Assembly: GCF_017301735.1 (NCBI RefSeq) | Contig: NZ_CP071090.1 | Span: 13,147,254-13,211,253, forward strand | Source: Pyxidicoccus parkwaysis | GTDB taxonomy: Bacteria; Myxococcota; Myxococcia; Myxococcales; Myxococcaceae | DNA length: 64,000 bases | Direction: 5' to 3' | Part shown: piece after piece, positions 23,899 to 33,039 of the stretch | Layout of the letters: the number at the start of each line of letters is the position of its first letter | Numbering within the stretch: position 1 is the first letter of the stretch | Made by a program: the position numbers and the translations under genes | Notes under the pieces: generated by a model | What the model was told of the DNA's origin: nothing | The model's input: only the letters and a program-made list of their open reading frames with translations | The model's database searches: none

Positions 23899-26800
23899 AT
23901 GGGAGATGTCTTGCGAAGGCTGACGCTGCCACCGACGGGGACGCTGAGGGCCGTGCCCGAGCATGCGCCGGAGCCAGACACCACTCCGGAGCCGGCCGCG
24001 CCCACCGGCACGGTGGCGCTGGTCTTCACCGACGTGCAGGGCTCTACGCGGCTGTGGGAGCGCTGCAACGCGGGCATGGGCGCCGCGCTGAAGGTGCACG
24101 ACGAAGTGCTGCGCTCGCTGCTGGCGCGCGGCAACGGCTACGAGGTGAAGACGCAGGGCGACTCCTTCATGGTGGCCTTCCCCACCGTGCTGGAGGCGCT
24201 GCGCTGGTGTCTGGATGCGCAGGAGGCGCTGCTGCGCGCGCCCTGGCCGGCGGAGGTCCTCGCGCAGCCGGAGGCCGCGGAGGAGCACGGCCCGCGCGGC
24301 CTGTTGAATCGAGGCTTGCGCGTGCGCATGGGCGTCCACGTGGGCGAGCCCGAGTGCCGCGTCGACGAGCAGACGGGGCGCACGGACTACCTGGGCCGCA
24401 TGGTGAACGTGGCGGCGCGGGTGACGTCGGCGGGACATGGCGGACAGGTGCTGGTGAGCGGCGGCGCGTGGGCGCAGGTGGCGCCAGCGGTGGAGTCGCT
24501 GGGCCGGCCCGCGGTGCGCCCGCTCGGCGCGTTCCGCCTCAAGGGCATCGACGATGCGGTGGCGCTGGTGGAGGTGCTGCCGGCGGCGCTGTCGGACCGG
24601 CGCTTCGGCGCGCCCCGGGCGCCGCGCGACAGGCAGGGCAACGTGCCCGTGGTGCGCGATGGCCTCGTGGGCCGGAGCGCGGAGTTGGCGACGCTGAAGC
24701 GCTGGCTCGCGGACGGCGTGCGGCTCGTCACCGTGCTGGGGCCGGGCGGCATGGGCAAGACGCGGCTGGCCTCGCACTTCGGCGCGCTGGAGCTGGAGTC
24801 GGGCGTCTGGGAGGGCGGCGTCTGGCTGTGCGAGTTGGCGGAGGTGCAGTCCGCGGACGCGCTCTGCCACGCGGTGGGCCAGGCGCTGGGCGTGGCGCTG
24901 CGGCGGGACGGAGACCCCACCGAGCCCGTGGAGCGGCTGGGCCGCGTGCTGGATGACTGCGGAGACGTGCTCGTCATCCTCGACAACCTGGAGCAGGCGG
25001 TGCGGCACGTGCCGGCCACGCTGGGACGGTGGATGTCCCTGGCCCCGCGCGCGCGCTTCGTTACCACCTCGCGCGAGTCGCTGCGCCTGCCCGGTGAGCG
25101 CCTGTTGGATTTGACGCCGCTGGCGGTGCCGGAGGTGGGCGAGTGGCGGCTGGAGGAGGTCTCTCGCTCGGATGCGGTGCGCCTCTTCGTGCAGCGGGCG
25201 CGCGAGGCGCGAGGGGACTTCGAGCTGACGGCGGAGGAGGCGCCCCGCGTCGCGGACATCGTGCGGCAGTTGGACGGCATCGCCCTGGCGCTGGAGCTGG
25301 CGGCGGCGCGCATGGCGCTCCTGAGCGTGAGCCAGCTGCTGGAGCGGCTGTCGCGCCGCTTCGAGTTGCTGCGCGGCGGCCGTCGGGACGCGAGCGCGCG
25401 GCAGGCCACGCTGCGCGGAGCCATCGACTGGTCCTGGAACCTGCTGGACCCCGCCGAGCAGACGGCGCTGGCGTGCTGCTCCGTGTTCAGCGGTGGCTTC
25501 ACGCTGGAAGCGGCGGAGGCGGTGATGGTGCTGCCGGACGACGCGCCGGTGCTGGAGGTGCTGGAGTCGCTGCGCGCCAAGTCACTGCTGCGGGTGCTGG
25601 AGCCGGAGGACCCGGGTGGGGAGCGGCGGCTGGGCCAGTACGAGAGCATCCGTCAGTACGCGGCGGCGAAGCTGCGGGAGTTGGGCGGAGCGGAGGCGCT
25701 CGCGCAGCGGCACGCGGACTGGTACCTCGCGGTGGCGCGGGGGCTGCGCGAGCGCGTGCGCAGCCCCGGCGGAGCGGAGGCGCTGCGGCAGCTCGCGCTG
25801 GAGCGGGAGAACCTGCTGTCTGTGTGTGACAACGGGCTGCGGGTGATGCCCGCCACGCCGGCCTCGGTGGAGCGCGCGCTGGAAGCGCTGGTGGTGCTGG
25901 AGCCGGAAGTCGTGACACGAGGGCCGGTGAGCCTGCTGTTGGCGCGGCTGGACTCGGCGCTGGCGCTGGCGGGCACCGTGGCGGTCTCTCCGCGTCTGCT
26001 GGCCGAGTCGCTCGCGGCGCGGGGCCGGGTGATGCTGGAGGCGGGGCACCTGGACCAGGCGCGGGAGGATTTGGAGGCCGCGCGCATCGCGCTGAAGGGG
26101 CTGGGCCTGGTGACGGGAGAGAAGCGCGTGCTGGTGGACCTGTCCATCGTCGCGCGCCACGAGGGCGAGGTGCCGCGCGCGTGGGCGCTGGTGCGCGAGG
26201 CGCTGCGGCTGCCGTCGGGGGAGGAGCGCTGGCTGGAGGCGTACGCGCTGGGCAACCTGGGGCTGGTGGAGCAGGCGCGCTGTGGCGCGGAGGCGGCCAT
26301 TCCGCACCTGCGGGACGCGCAGGTGTTGTTCCGCTCGGTGGGGGACGTGACGTTCGAGGTGGGCTTCCTCACCAACTGCGCGGTGGCCATCGGCGAGGCG
26401 GGGCGCACGCGCGAGGCGCTGGCGCTGCTGGAGGAGGCGATGACTCGCGCGGCCAGCGTGGGAGACCGGGCGGGGCATGCGCTGGCTCGGCTCAACCTGG
26501 GCTGCTTCCTGCTGGAGGAGGGACGGGCGCTGGACGCGCGCGAGCACCTGCTGGCGGCGGGACGCATGGGGCGGCAGTTGGGGCAGCGTCTGCTGGAGTG
26601 CACGGCGCTGGGTGAACTGGGACGCGCGGAGGCGGTGCTGGGCTCGCTGGAGGAAGCGTGGGCGCGGCTGTCGGAGGCGGTGTCCGGGCTGGGTCGGGTG
26701 TCTCGAGGACAGGCGCTGCGCTTCGCCATCCATCGTGCCGCGGTGGAGGCCTTCCTGGGAGACCCGGCGGCCGCGGAGGCGAGCTTCGTGGTGCTGGAGG

Positions 26801-27060
26801 GCGCGCCCGAGCTGCAGGAAGACCCGGTGCTGCGTGAGCTGGTCGCGCTGCTGCGAGGCGCGGTGGACGTGGTGTGCGCGAGGGCCATGCTGGCTGACTC
26901 CGAGCGGGTGCTGCTGGCCCGGGAGGCGCTGCGCCGCCGCATGGAGCGGGCGCGCTGCGCTCCAGCGGAGGCGGTGTCTTCAGACCTGCGAGGCGCGCTG
27001 CGTTTCCTGGAGGGCATGCTGAGCAACGCATGCGCTTCCGGCCCGTCCGCCCGGACCTGA
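23899..27060 (+). CDS. class III adenylate/guanylate cyclase fused to NB-ARC ATPase and TPR repeats
   Basis: The 1053-residue protein begins MGDVLRRLTL at an ATG with GGGAG 6 bp upstream. The cyclase domain (about 37-228) keeps both metal aspartates (D45 in FTDVQGST, D88 in QGDSFMVAF), the substrate lysine K84 and the transition-state pair N170/R174 (GRMVNVAARV), so it looks active. A P-loop follows (GPGGMGKT, 281-288), then LVILDNLEQ and TTSRESLRLPGE, as in STAND ATPases. From about 600 a TPR-like solenoid runs to the end. It should make cyclic nucleotide in response to ligand or partner binding. It is a large stand-alone gene. Confidence 0.93.
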   Translation: MGDVLRRLTLPPTGTLRAVPEHAPEPDTTPEPAAPTGTVALVFTDVQGSTRLWERCNAGMGAALKVHDEVLRSLLARGNGYEVKTQGDSFMVAFPTVLEALRWCLDAQEALLRAPWPAEVLAQPEAAEEHGPRGLLNRGLRVRMGVHVGEPECRVDEQTGRTDYLGRMVNVAARVTSAGHGGQVLVSGGAWAQVAPAVESLGRPAVRPLGAFRLKGIDDAVALVEVLPAALSDRRFGAPRAPRDRQGNVPVVRDGLVGRSAELATLKRWLADGVRLVTVLGPGGMGKTRLASHFGALELESGVWEGGVWLCELAEVQSADALCHAVGQALGVALRRDGDPTEPVERLGRVLDDCGDVLVILDNLEQAVRHVPATLGRWMSLAPRARFVTTSRESLRLPGERLLDLTPLAVPEVGEWRLEEVSRSDAVRLFVQRAREARGDFELTAEEAPRVADIVRQLDGIALALELAAARMALLSVSQLLERLSRRFELLRGGRRDASARQATLRGAIDWSWNLLDPAEQTALACCSVFSGGFTLEAAEAVMVLPDDAPVLEVLESLRAKSLLRVLEPEDPGGERRLGQYESIRQYAAAKLRELGGAEALAQRHADWYLAVARGLRERVRSPGGAEALRQLALERENLLSVCDNGLRVMPATPASVERALEALVVLEPEVVTRGPVSLLLARLDSALALAGTVAVSPRLLAESLAARGRVMLEAGHLDQAREDLEAARIALKGLGLVTGEKRVLVDLSIVARHEGEVPRAWALVREALRLPSGEERWLEAYALGNLGLVEQARCGAEAAIPHLRDAQVLFRSVGDVTFEVGFLTNCAVAIGEAGRTREALALLEEAMTRAASVGDRAGHALARLNLGCFLLEEGRALDAREHLLAAGRMGRQLGQRLLECTALGELGRAEAVLGSLEEAWARLSEAVSGLGRVSRGQALRFAIHRAAVEAFLGDPAAAEASFVVLEGAPELQEDPVLRELVALLRGAVDVVCARAMLADSERVLLAREALRRRMERARCAPAEAVSSDLRGALRFLEGMLSNACASGPSART

Positions 27061-27252
27061 GCGCAACGCGTTGCTGGGCCCGCCTCACTCCGCCGGGTGC
27101 ACTCCGCGCACTTCCTGGGCGCCATGCGCGCCTCAAGCGGCCACGCACGCCACGCGGCCACGCAGGGGGAGCCACGAAGGTGCCGCACCTGCCGCGTGAG
27201 TGCGACCCGGGCCTCGGGGCATCTCCCTCGCCCGGCGTGTTAAGCACGGCGC

Positions 27253-28236
27253 ATGGCGAGATTCAGGGTGAGGTGGGGACGTCTTCTGGGGACGCTGCTC
27301 GGCGTGGCGCTGCTCGTGGGGACGGTGAAGCTCTTCACTGCGGAGTTGCCTCCCGCGCCACCGCATGCGCGGGCGGTGCCGGAACTGAAGGCCGTGCCTC
27401 CGATGGAGGTCTGCTGGCTGGAGCTGTCGCGGAGCGACGTCTGGGGCCAGCTCGGCACGGCGGGCCTCACGCACACGGGCACGTGGAAGAACACGGCCTC
27501 CGCACTGCTGGTGCGCCATCCCCTGGGAGACGTGCTCATCGACGCGGGCTACAGCCCCAACGTGCGCGAAGAGGTGAAGCACCGACCGCCCATCGCGCGC
27601 TTCTTCAATGAGACAGCGCTCAACGGGACGCGTGACTGGTCCACGCTGACGGCGGCGTTCCAGAAGGTGGGCGCCTCGCCGGAGGGCTTGAAGTGGTTCA
27701 TCCCCTCGCACGCGCACCTGGACCACCTGGGCGGCATGGTGGAATTGCGCCAGGTGCCCGTGCTCCTGCCCCAGGAAGAGCTGTCCCTCATCCAGAGCTG
27801 GCGGACGCGCAAGGAGGTCTTCCCCGAGCACGCCCAGGCCTTGGAGGGACGCATGACGGCCATGACCTTCGAGCCGAAACCCTACGAGAACTTCGATGAG
27901 CGCTTCGATGTCTTCGGAGACGGCGCGCTGGTGGTGACGCGGATTCCCGGCCACACGCCGGGCAGCATCGCCACCTTCGTGAACCTCTCGCCCGAGCGGC
28001 GGCTGGTCCACGTGGGCGACACCGTCAACCTCGCCGAGTCCGTGGAGCGGCGCCTGCCCAAGAGCACGGTGCTCCAGTTCTTCACGGACACGGACTCCGA
28101 TGCCGCGAAGGAGCAGGTGGCCCGCCTCTCGCAGCTCCACGAAATGGCCCCCGAGCTGCGCTTCCTCCCCGCGCATGACCGTGACGCCTGGGAGAAGTTC
28201 TTCGGAAGTCCCTGGAGCTGCGTGAAGGCGCGGTAG
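27253..28236 (+). CDS. membrane-anchored MBL-fold metallo-hydrolase
   Basis: The 327-residue protein has an N-terminal hydrophobic anchor (RLLGTLLGVALLVGTVKLF). The metal-binding HAHLDH (His153, His155, Asp157, His158) follows, with IPGHTPGSIATFV, HVGDTVNL and LPAHDRD supplying the further His/Asp ligands. This full set is typical of AHL-lactonase-like and other hydrolases of the fold. The substrate cannot be deduced. The next gene starts 17 bp downstream, likely in the same transcript. Confidence 0.93.
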   Translation: MARFRVRWGRLLGTLLGVALLVGTVKLFTAELPPAPPHARAVPELKAVPPMEVCWLELSRSDVWGQLGTAGLTHTGTWKNTASALLVRHPLGDVLIDAGYSPNVREEVKHRPPIARFFNETALNGTRDWSTLTAAFQKVGASPEGLKWFIPSHAHLDHLGGMVELRQVPVLLPQEELSLIQSWRTRKEVFPEHAQALEGRMTAMTFEPKPYENFDERFDVFGDGALVVTRIPGHTPGSIATFVNLSPERRLVHVGDTVNLAESVERRLPKSTVLQFFTDTDSDAAKEQVARLSQLHEMAPELRFLPAHDRDAWEKFFGSPWSCVKAR

Positions 28237-28253
28237 CCCGAGAGGAGGCAGGG

Positions 28254-29699
28254 GTGAGGGACTCGAAGACCGCACGGAGACTCGAGGCCGCGGTGCGCTC
28301 CGTGGTGGAGGAGACGCCCGCGCCCACGACGGACGCGCTCCTGCGGGAAGACCTCCTGCCCGTGGCACACGGTTGGTTGTTGCTGTGCCTGTTGCGTCAG
28401 CTCAGCCGGCAGCGCTGGATGATGCGGATGGTGAAGGAGCGCATCACCGGACGCGGGCTCGACGAGGACGAGGGAGACGTGCCGGGCTACGCGGGCTGGA
28501 AGTACTGCTTCCACGGCATCGGCTGCTACTTCGAAGGCCCGGGCGAGCTCATCGACATGGACTTCCTCGACGAGGAGGGAGCGACCATCGACGCGTACTT
28601 CTTCGCCCAGCGAATCCTGTCACTCACCGAGCCCGCGCTGCCCGAGTCGCGCCTGCTCGCGCTCCTGCCCGGTGCCTCGCTGATGGTGGACGCCATCGAT
28701 GACCTGCGCGCCGGAGGTCTCTTCGGACGGCCCGAGCTGGCGAATGCCTTCCGGCTCCCGCCCGAGCTGGAGGCACTCGCCGAGGTTGCGGAGTCACTGG
28801 ACCTGTCGAGCGACGAAGCCACCACGCGCTGTCTGGCGCACCTGCGCGACTTCGAGGCACTGGCCACGCGTCCTGCTGGCGAGGTGTTCCAGGTGAAGGC
28901 CGAGGCCATGCGCCGCTCCCGGCGCGACTGGCTCCTCGCGCACGCCGGAACGCCCGGGTCGGCGGAAGAGGCCCTCGCGGCGCTGCAGGGGCTCTCCACG
29001 GACGAGGAACAGGTCCGTGCCTGCGTCCGCATCATCGAGGGGCCGGTTTCCTCCGCGACGGGCGATGCGGTGAAGCGCCTGGACGCGCTGCCGGGAGCCG
29101 CCGGGAGCGAGGCCGTGCTGCGCCTCGCGCTGCAGCGGCTGTCCCCCAGCGAGCATCACCCCTACTCCATGCACGCTGCCGCGAAGTACCTCCTCGCGCG
29201 GGACATCGAGCGGGAGCGCGTGCTCGCGGCGATGCTCGCCTTCGCGCGGGTGAATCCGGTGAAGGGCTATGGCGGCAACCCGTTCATCGGAGACTTCGCG
29301 CTGCTCGCGCTGGAGTACGCGCACGAGCATGCACGCGAGCTGGTCCGCCTGGCGCTGCGCTCCTCCGTGCCCGCCTCGCGTCAGCGCGTCGCGGCCGTGC
29401 TCTTCGTCATCGACCGTCCCTGGTGCCACCACGAGCTGGCGGCGGCCCTCCAGGAGTCGGACCGTGAGCCGGGCGCGCTGATGCTCGCGGTGGCGCTGTC
29501 CCGGAGCCAGTCCGACCTGGCGCGTGCCATGGCCTCGCGCTGGCACCGGGCACATCCGCTGCCTCCGTCGGAAGGCCCGGGCTTCACCTGGGCGGAGGTG
29601 GAGGATGCGAACGCCTCCGGCTGGTTCGACGTCGAGGTGGAGAAGGCGCGCGAGTGGGTGGCCCGAGCGGCGCCACGCCTCCCCGAGACACTCCCCTGA
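28254..29699 (+). CDS. hypothetical protein with FHGIGC motif (DUF6896-like?)
   Basis: The 481-residue protein starts at GTG 28254 behind a strong AGGAGG. Residues about 80-125 (GWKYCFHGIGCYFEGPGELIDMDF) resemble the FHGIGC segment of DUF6896 proteins, a tentative match. The remainder is helical and Arg/Leu/Ala-rich, like HEAT-type repeats (LALEYAHEHARELVRLALRS). There is no signal peptide. It follows the MBL hydrolase by 17 bp and is followed by a hairpin terminator. Function unknown. Confidence 0.75.
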   Translation: MRDSKTARRLEAAVRSVVEETPAPTTDALLREDLLPVAHGWLLLCLLRQLSRQRWMMRMVKERITGRGLDEDEGDVPGYAGWKYCFHGIGCYFEGPGELIDMDFLDEEGATIDAYFFAQRILSLTEPALPESRLLALLPGASLMVDAIDDLRAGGLFGRPELANAFRLPPELEALAEVAESLDLSSDEATTRCLAHLRDFEALATRPAGEVFQVKAEAMRRSRRDWLLAHAGTPGSAEEALAALQGLSTDEEQVRACVRIIEGPVSSATGDAVKRLDALPGAAGSEAVLRLALQRLSPSEHHPYSMHAAAKYLLARDIERERVLAAMLAFARVNPVKGYGGNPFIGDFALLALEYAHEHARELVRLALRSSVPASRQRVAAVLFVIDRPWCHHELAAALQESDREPGALMLAVALSRSQSDLARAMASRWHRAHPLPPSEGPGFTWAEVEDANASGWFDVEVEKAREWVARAAPRLPETLP

Positions 29700-29703
29700 A
29701 GTG

Positions 29704-29727
29704 TCACGACGCGCGCACCCGTCGTGA
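29704..29727 (+). terminator. hairpin terminator after the MBL operon
   Basis: A perfect 8-bp stem TCACGACG/CGTCGTGA with an 8-nt loop begins 5 bp after the stop codon at 29699. No T-tract follows. Confidence 0.6.
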
Positions 29728-29969
29728 AGACCCGTCTCTCCGCGGCCACCTCCGCGCGTGGGGGATATCGGGGCACATCGGCATCGGGAGCCCGGAAGAC
29801 ATTCCCGATTCCGCCGTCCACTCCGGACGCATCCGCGTACCCACGTGACGCATCCTCCGGCCCAGGCCGCGCGAGCCACCGGCGCGGCCCGGGGGGAAAC
29901 CGTGGTGAAGGCGTCCTGGCACCAGCCCTGCAATCGCGCCCGCCACACCCCTTCCCGAAGAGAGACGTG

Positions 29970-31463
29970 ATGCGCCTTCACGCCCGTACCCGCCCGCTCC
30001 TGAGGTCCACGCTCGCCGTGGCGACGCTGGGGGCCCTGTCCCTCCACTGCAAGGACTCGGAGGACCCCGCGCCGCAGCCGGATGCCGGCACGAATCCGCA
30101 GGTGCTCTGCAACGGTGTTTTCAGCACCGGGGCGAAAATCAACGTCGCCAACCCGCAGCCCCTCGGTGACGTGCCGCTGCCCGAGCAGTCCTTCTGTGAC
30201 TTCCACACCTTCTCGTGGAACCAGTTCATCTACCTGACGCAAATCGTCGAGGACGGGAATGACCCCGTCACGCCCACCAAGCCCCGCTTCCTGTCCTGGG
30301 CGCCCTGGTACAACCTGCTGAAGCCGAATGGCTCGCCGGCACCGGGCGCCTTCCCCGGCGGCACCACGACGCTCGAGGTCGGCATGCTCGACCAGAAGCA
30401 GGCCGGCGCGGGACAGGACGCGCTCGTCGACGTGGCGGGGCAGACGGTGCTCTACGACATCCGCTTCAACCAGACGCTCTACGACGGCGTCATCAGCGCG
30501 GGCTACTACACGCAGGCGGGCTACAACTCCCTCTGCCAGGCGGATGCGGGGAGCCCGCCCTTCACGGACTGTCCCAACCCGCAGCAGTTCTGGCTGCCGT
30601 GGGGCGACGGCACCAGCGCCAACCTGGGCTCCGTCGAAATCAAGACGGCGTGGCGCCAGTTCCCCGCCAACAACTGTCCCTCCACCACCATGTACTGCGC
30701 CGGCACCAACCTGGGGCTCGTGGGCCTGCACATCGCGCAGAAGACGCCGACGCATGGCGAGTGGGTCTGGGCCTCGTTCGAGCACATCGCCAACACGCCG
30801 GACTGCAACCCCGGCTCCAGCACGCCCATCAGTCAAATTTCGCCGCTGGGCACGTCCTGGTCGTTCTTCAACCCGGCGACGGCGCCCGCGGGCGTCATGT
30901 CGTCGCAGACGTGCGGCGTCACCCCGTCGAGCCCGCAGTGCAACCTGGACCCGCATGACGGCGCGGGCTTCAAGCAGGTGAACATCTGCCGCACGGACGC
31001 GCTGCCCGCGGGCGGCACGAGCAACGCCAACTGCGCCGTGGTGGGCTCGTCCTCCAGCGACCCGAACGCGAACAGCGGCGGCAACGTCTCCTGCCTCAAC
31101 GCGACCTTCCGGCCGCAGCTCATCGGCGTCTGGAAGAACTACCAGCTCATCGGCACGCTGTGGACGAAGGGCACCCAGGCCCCCGACAGCGACTTCTGGA
31201 TTCAGCTCTTCCAGCAGCCCAAGTCCGGCCTGCCGGAGAAGACGGCGGTGGGCTTCCCGCACCTCGCCAACACCACGCTGGAGACGTACCTCCAGACGGG
31301 CTCCACCGCGTATGACCCGAACGGCTCGTCCCTGTCCAACGCGGACAAGGCGGGCTGCTTCGGCTGCCACAACCCGGTGGCGCAGAACACGGACACGGAC
31401 CTGAGCCACTTCCCGTCCAAGTTCGACGACTTCTCCCGGCCCCGCGTGCGCGCGCGGCGGTAG
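29970..31463 (+). CDS. lipoprotein with C-terminal c-type heme motif
   Basis: The 497-residue protein starts MRLHARTRPLLRSTLAVATL and has a lipobox ending at Cys (LSLHC) near residue 27. A C-terminal CFGCH (Cys463, Cys466, His467) is a single c-type heme attachment site, so it may carry electrons outside the cytoplasmic membrane. The central 400 residues contain many Asn/Gly/Pro/Trp and several Cys (CNLDPHDGAGFKQVN) and match no family I recognise. The usual axial Met is not evident. The ATG at 29970 follows GAAGAGAG. It may be a surface or periplasmic redox protein; the heme claim rests on one motif. Confidence 0.8.
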   Translation: MRLHARTRPLLRSTLAVATLGALSLHCKDSEDPAPQPDAGTNPQVLCNGVFSTGAKINVANPQPLGDVPLPEQSFCDFHTFSWNQFIYLTQIVEDGNDPVTPTKPRFLSWAPWYNLLKPNGSPAPGAFPGGTTTLEVGMLDQKQAGAGQDALVDVAGQTVLYDIRFNQTLYDGVISAGYYTQAGYNSLCQADAGSPPFTDCPNPQQFWLPWGDGTSANLGSVEIKTAWRQFPANNCPSTTMYCAGTNLGLVGLHIAQKTPTHGEWVWASFEHIANTPDCNPGSSTPISQISPLGTSWSFFNPATAPAGVMSSQTCGVTPSSPQCNLDPHDGAGFKQVNICRTDALPAGGTSNANCAVVGSSSSDPNANSGGNVSCLNATFRPQLIGVWKNYQLIGTLWTKGTQAPDSDFWIQLFQQPKSGLPEKTAVGFPHLANTTLETYLQTGSTAYDPNGSSLSNADKAGCFGCHNPVAQNTDTDLSHFPSKFDDFSRPRVRARR

Positions 31464-31559
31464 TGACGCCCTTGGCACCTGGAAGGTCGTGACTATCTTC
31501 CCGCGCACATCCGGCTCCGGGGCCTCGCGCTCCGGCGCTGTGCACAGGGAGGAAACTGC

Positions 31560-31796
31560 GTGAAGAAGACGACGCTGCTGGCCATGGCGCTGGGCGCGCT
31601 GGTGTTGGGCACGGGCTGCCACCGCAACACCCGCGAGAGCGCCAAGGACGACATGGAGCAGGCCGCGGACAAGACGGGTGACGCCGCGGAGAAGGCGGCC
31701 GACAAGACCGAGGACGCCGCCGAGAAGGCCGCGGACAAGACCGGCGACGCCGTCGAGTCCGCGGGCGACAAGATTGAGGACGCCACCGACAAGTAG
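31560..31796 (+). CDS. small repeat lipoprotein, LEA-like
   Basis: The 78-residue protein has a GTG start with AGGGAGGAAA upstream and a lipobox (LGTGC). From about residue 33 an 11-residue unit of the type ADKTGDAAEKA recurs about four times. This Ala/Lys/Asp/Glu pattern is like group 3 LEA or apolipoprotein helices and would form an amphipathic helix. It may protect membranes or proteins during desiccation or sporulation, which is inference. It stands alone ahead of a strong terminator. Confidence 0.82.
   Translation: MKKTTLLAMALGALVLGTGCHRNTRESAKDDMEQAADKTGDAAEKAADKTEDAAEKAADKTGDAVESAGDKIEDATDK
31663..31780 (+). repeat. 33-bp coding repeat of the LEA-like lipoprotein
   Basis: Near copies of a 33-bp unit (GCGGACAAGACGGGTGACGC and variants) encode the ADKTGDAAEKA helical repeats. 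Being a multiple of three, the array can expand without a frameshift. Confidence 0.75.
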
Positions 31797-31818
31797 CCCG
31801 TCGTGACGCTGAAACACC

Positions 31819-31854
31819 ACGGCCCGCTCCGGAAACGTGTCCGGGGCGGGCCGT
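31819..31854. terminator. strong bidirectional terminator
   Basis: A 14-bp stem (ACGGCCCGCTCCGG with CCGGGGCGGGCCGT, one T-G pair) with loop AAACGTGT lies between the convergent LEA-like and small lipoprotein genes. Confidence 0.8.
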
Positions 31855-31876
31855 GTCGCGACTCAGTCAGACACCC

Positions 31877-32152
31877 TCAGAAACAGGTGCCGGAGTAGAG
31901 GTCGTAGTAGCCCGACGTGGAGCCCCACCGAATCCAGGCACCGCAATCACAGCCACGCTCGCCGACGACGTTCGTCTTGGCGGCATCGCTGTAGTACGTG
32001 GTCATGGAGTACACGTTGGTGCAGTCGGGGATGGGGTCCTCGCTCGTGGCGAGGTGGTCCTCTTCGACCTGCGTGCCCTCGGTGCCGCCGCACCCCACCA
32101 TCAGCATCCCGGCCATCAGCAGCGCGCTTCCAATGAAGTGTCTTGCCTTCAT
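31877..32152 (-). CDS. small Cys-containing lipoprotein (DUF6289-like?)
   Basis: The 91-residue protein has a lipobox (MLMVGC) and a mature part with TTYYSDAAKTNVVGERGCDCG and GYYDLYSGTCF. The YYSD...VG...C pattern resembles DUF6289 small secreted proteins, a tentative match. The ATG at 32152 was chosen because the signal peptide starts there; longer frames add residues without features. It is probably exported and disulfide-bonded. Function unknown. Confidence 0.82.
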   Translation of the reverse strand: MKARHFIGSALLMAGMLMVGCGGTEGTQVEEDHLATSEDPIPDCTNVYSMTTYYSDAAKTNVVGERGCDCGAWIRWGSTSGYYDLYSGTCF

Positions 32153-32252
32153 GCGCTCCTCCAGAACCAGCAACGGGTTTTTGCTGCAATTCCAGAATAG
32201 CACACTTCTGCGATGTGAGGCATCCGAGCGCGGAATGGCGCGGGAGCGAGCA

Positions 32253-33008
32253 TCATCGCCCCACCTGTAGCGTGTATGTGTAATCGATGGGTGCGCCGAA
32301 GGGGGCGAGTGCACGGACATTCACCACGTGCTCGCCCGGCGCGAGGTGGAGCATCAGCCACCAGCCATCCGTCACGCCGCGCTGCTCGCCGCCGACGAGG
32401 CACGGGTCGGGAATCTTCCCCACGAGGCTCGGGTCCGCGTCGAAGGTGAAGAGGCCGCTGGTGTGGCGGTGGCGGCGCACGTCGATGCTTCGGCCATCAA
32501 TGGTGACGACGAGGTCCTGCGTGCCGTTGTTGAAGTCGAGGGCGCCCTGGCGGAGGAAGTCCTCCAGCGTCTGTCCCGGCGCGGGCTCGAAGGAGGGGTC
32601 GGGGCAGGGGTAGTCGTTGATGATGACCCACAGCGGCACGAGCACGGGCTTGTTCTTCGGGATGCGGCAGGTGCGCTGGTACGTGGTGTCGAGGTCATAG
32701 ACGGGCACGAAGAACACGGGGCCGTCCTGCATCTCGTCGCAGTCCTGCTCCAGAATCAGCATGGGGCTGCGGTCCGCGGGCACGCGGAAGTGCCAGCGGT
32801 ACCACTCCTTCGCCCACTCCGTGACGGTGCGGCCGCGCACGCGCGCCTGCGGCGGGAGCACGATGGCGCCATGGCCCAGGGTCTGCGCGCCGAGCGTGTC
32901 CTCGGCCTGCTTCGTCTCCTGCGTCTCTTCGGTGACGGCGGGCTCCTCCCCCGCGCAGCCCGCGAGCCAGCCGGTGAGCACAGCCACTGCGATGATGCCG
33001 CCCCTCAT
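32253..33008 (-). CDS. lipoprotein, hypothetical
   Basis: The 251-residue protein starts at an ATG with AGGAGG upstream and has a lipobox (LAGC, near residue 18). The mature domain (GRTVTEWAKEWYRWHFRVPADRSP, VFFVPVYDLDTTYQRTCRIP) contains three to four cysteines and ends in a beta-rich GAPIDYTYTLQVGR. I recognise no catalytic motif. It is transcribed in the same direction as the two neighbours 31877 and 33040, but 30-100 bp gaps leave operon membership open. Confidence 0.82.
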   Translation of the reverse strand: MRGGIIAVAVLTGWLAGCAGEEPAVTEETQETKQAEDTLGAQTLGHGAIVLPPQARVRGRTVTEWAKEWYRWHFRVPADRSPMLILEQDCDEMQDGPVFFVPVYDLDTTYQRTCRIPKNKPVLVPLWVIINDYPCPDPSFEPAPGQTLEDFLRQGALDFNNGTQDLVVTIDGRSIDVRRHRHTSGLFTFDADPSLVGKIPDPCLVGGEQRGVTDGWWLMLHLAPGEHVVNVRALAPFGAPIDYTYTLQVGR

Positions 33009-33039
33009 GTGTGGAACCTCCTGAAGTGAGGGTTCCAAA

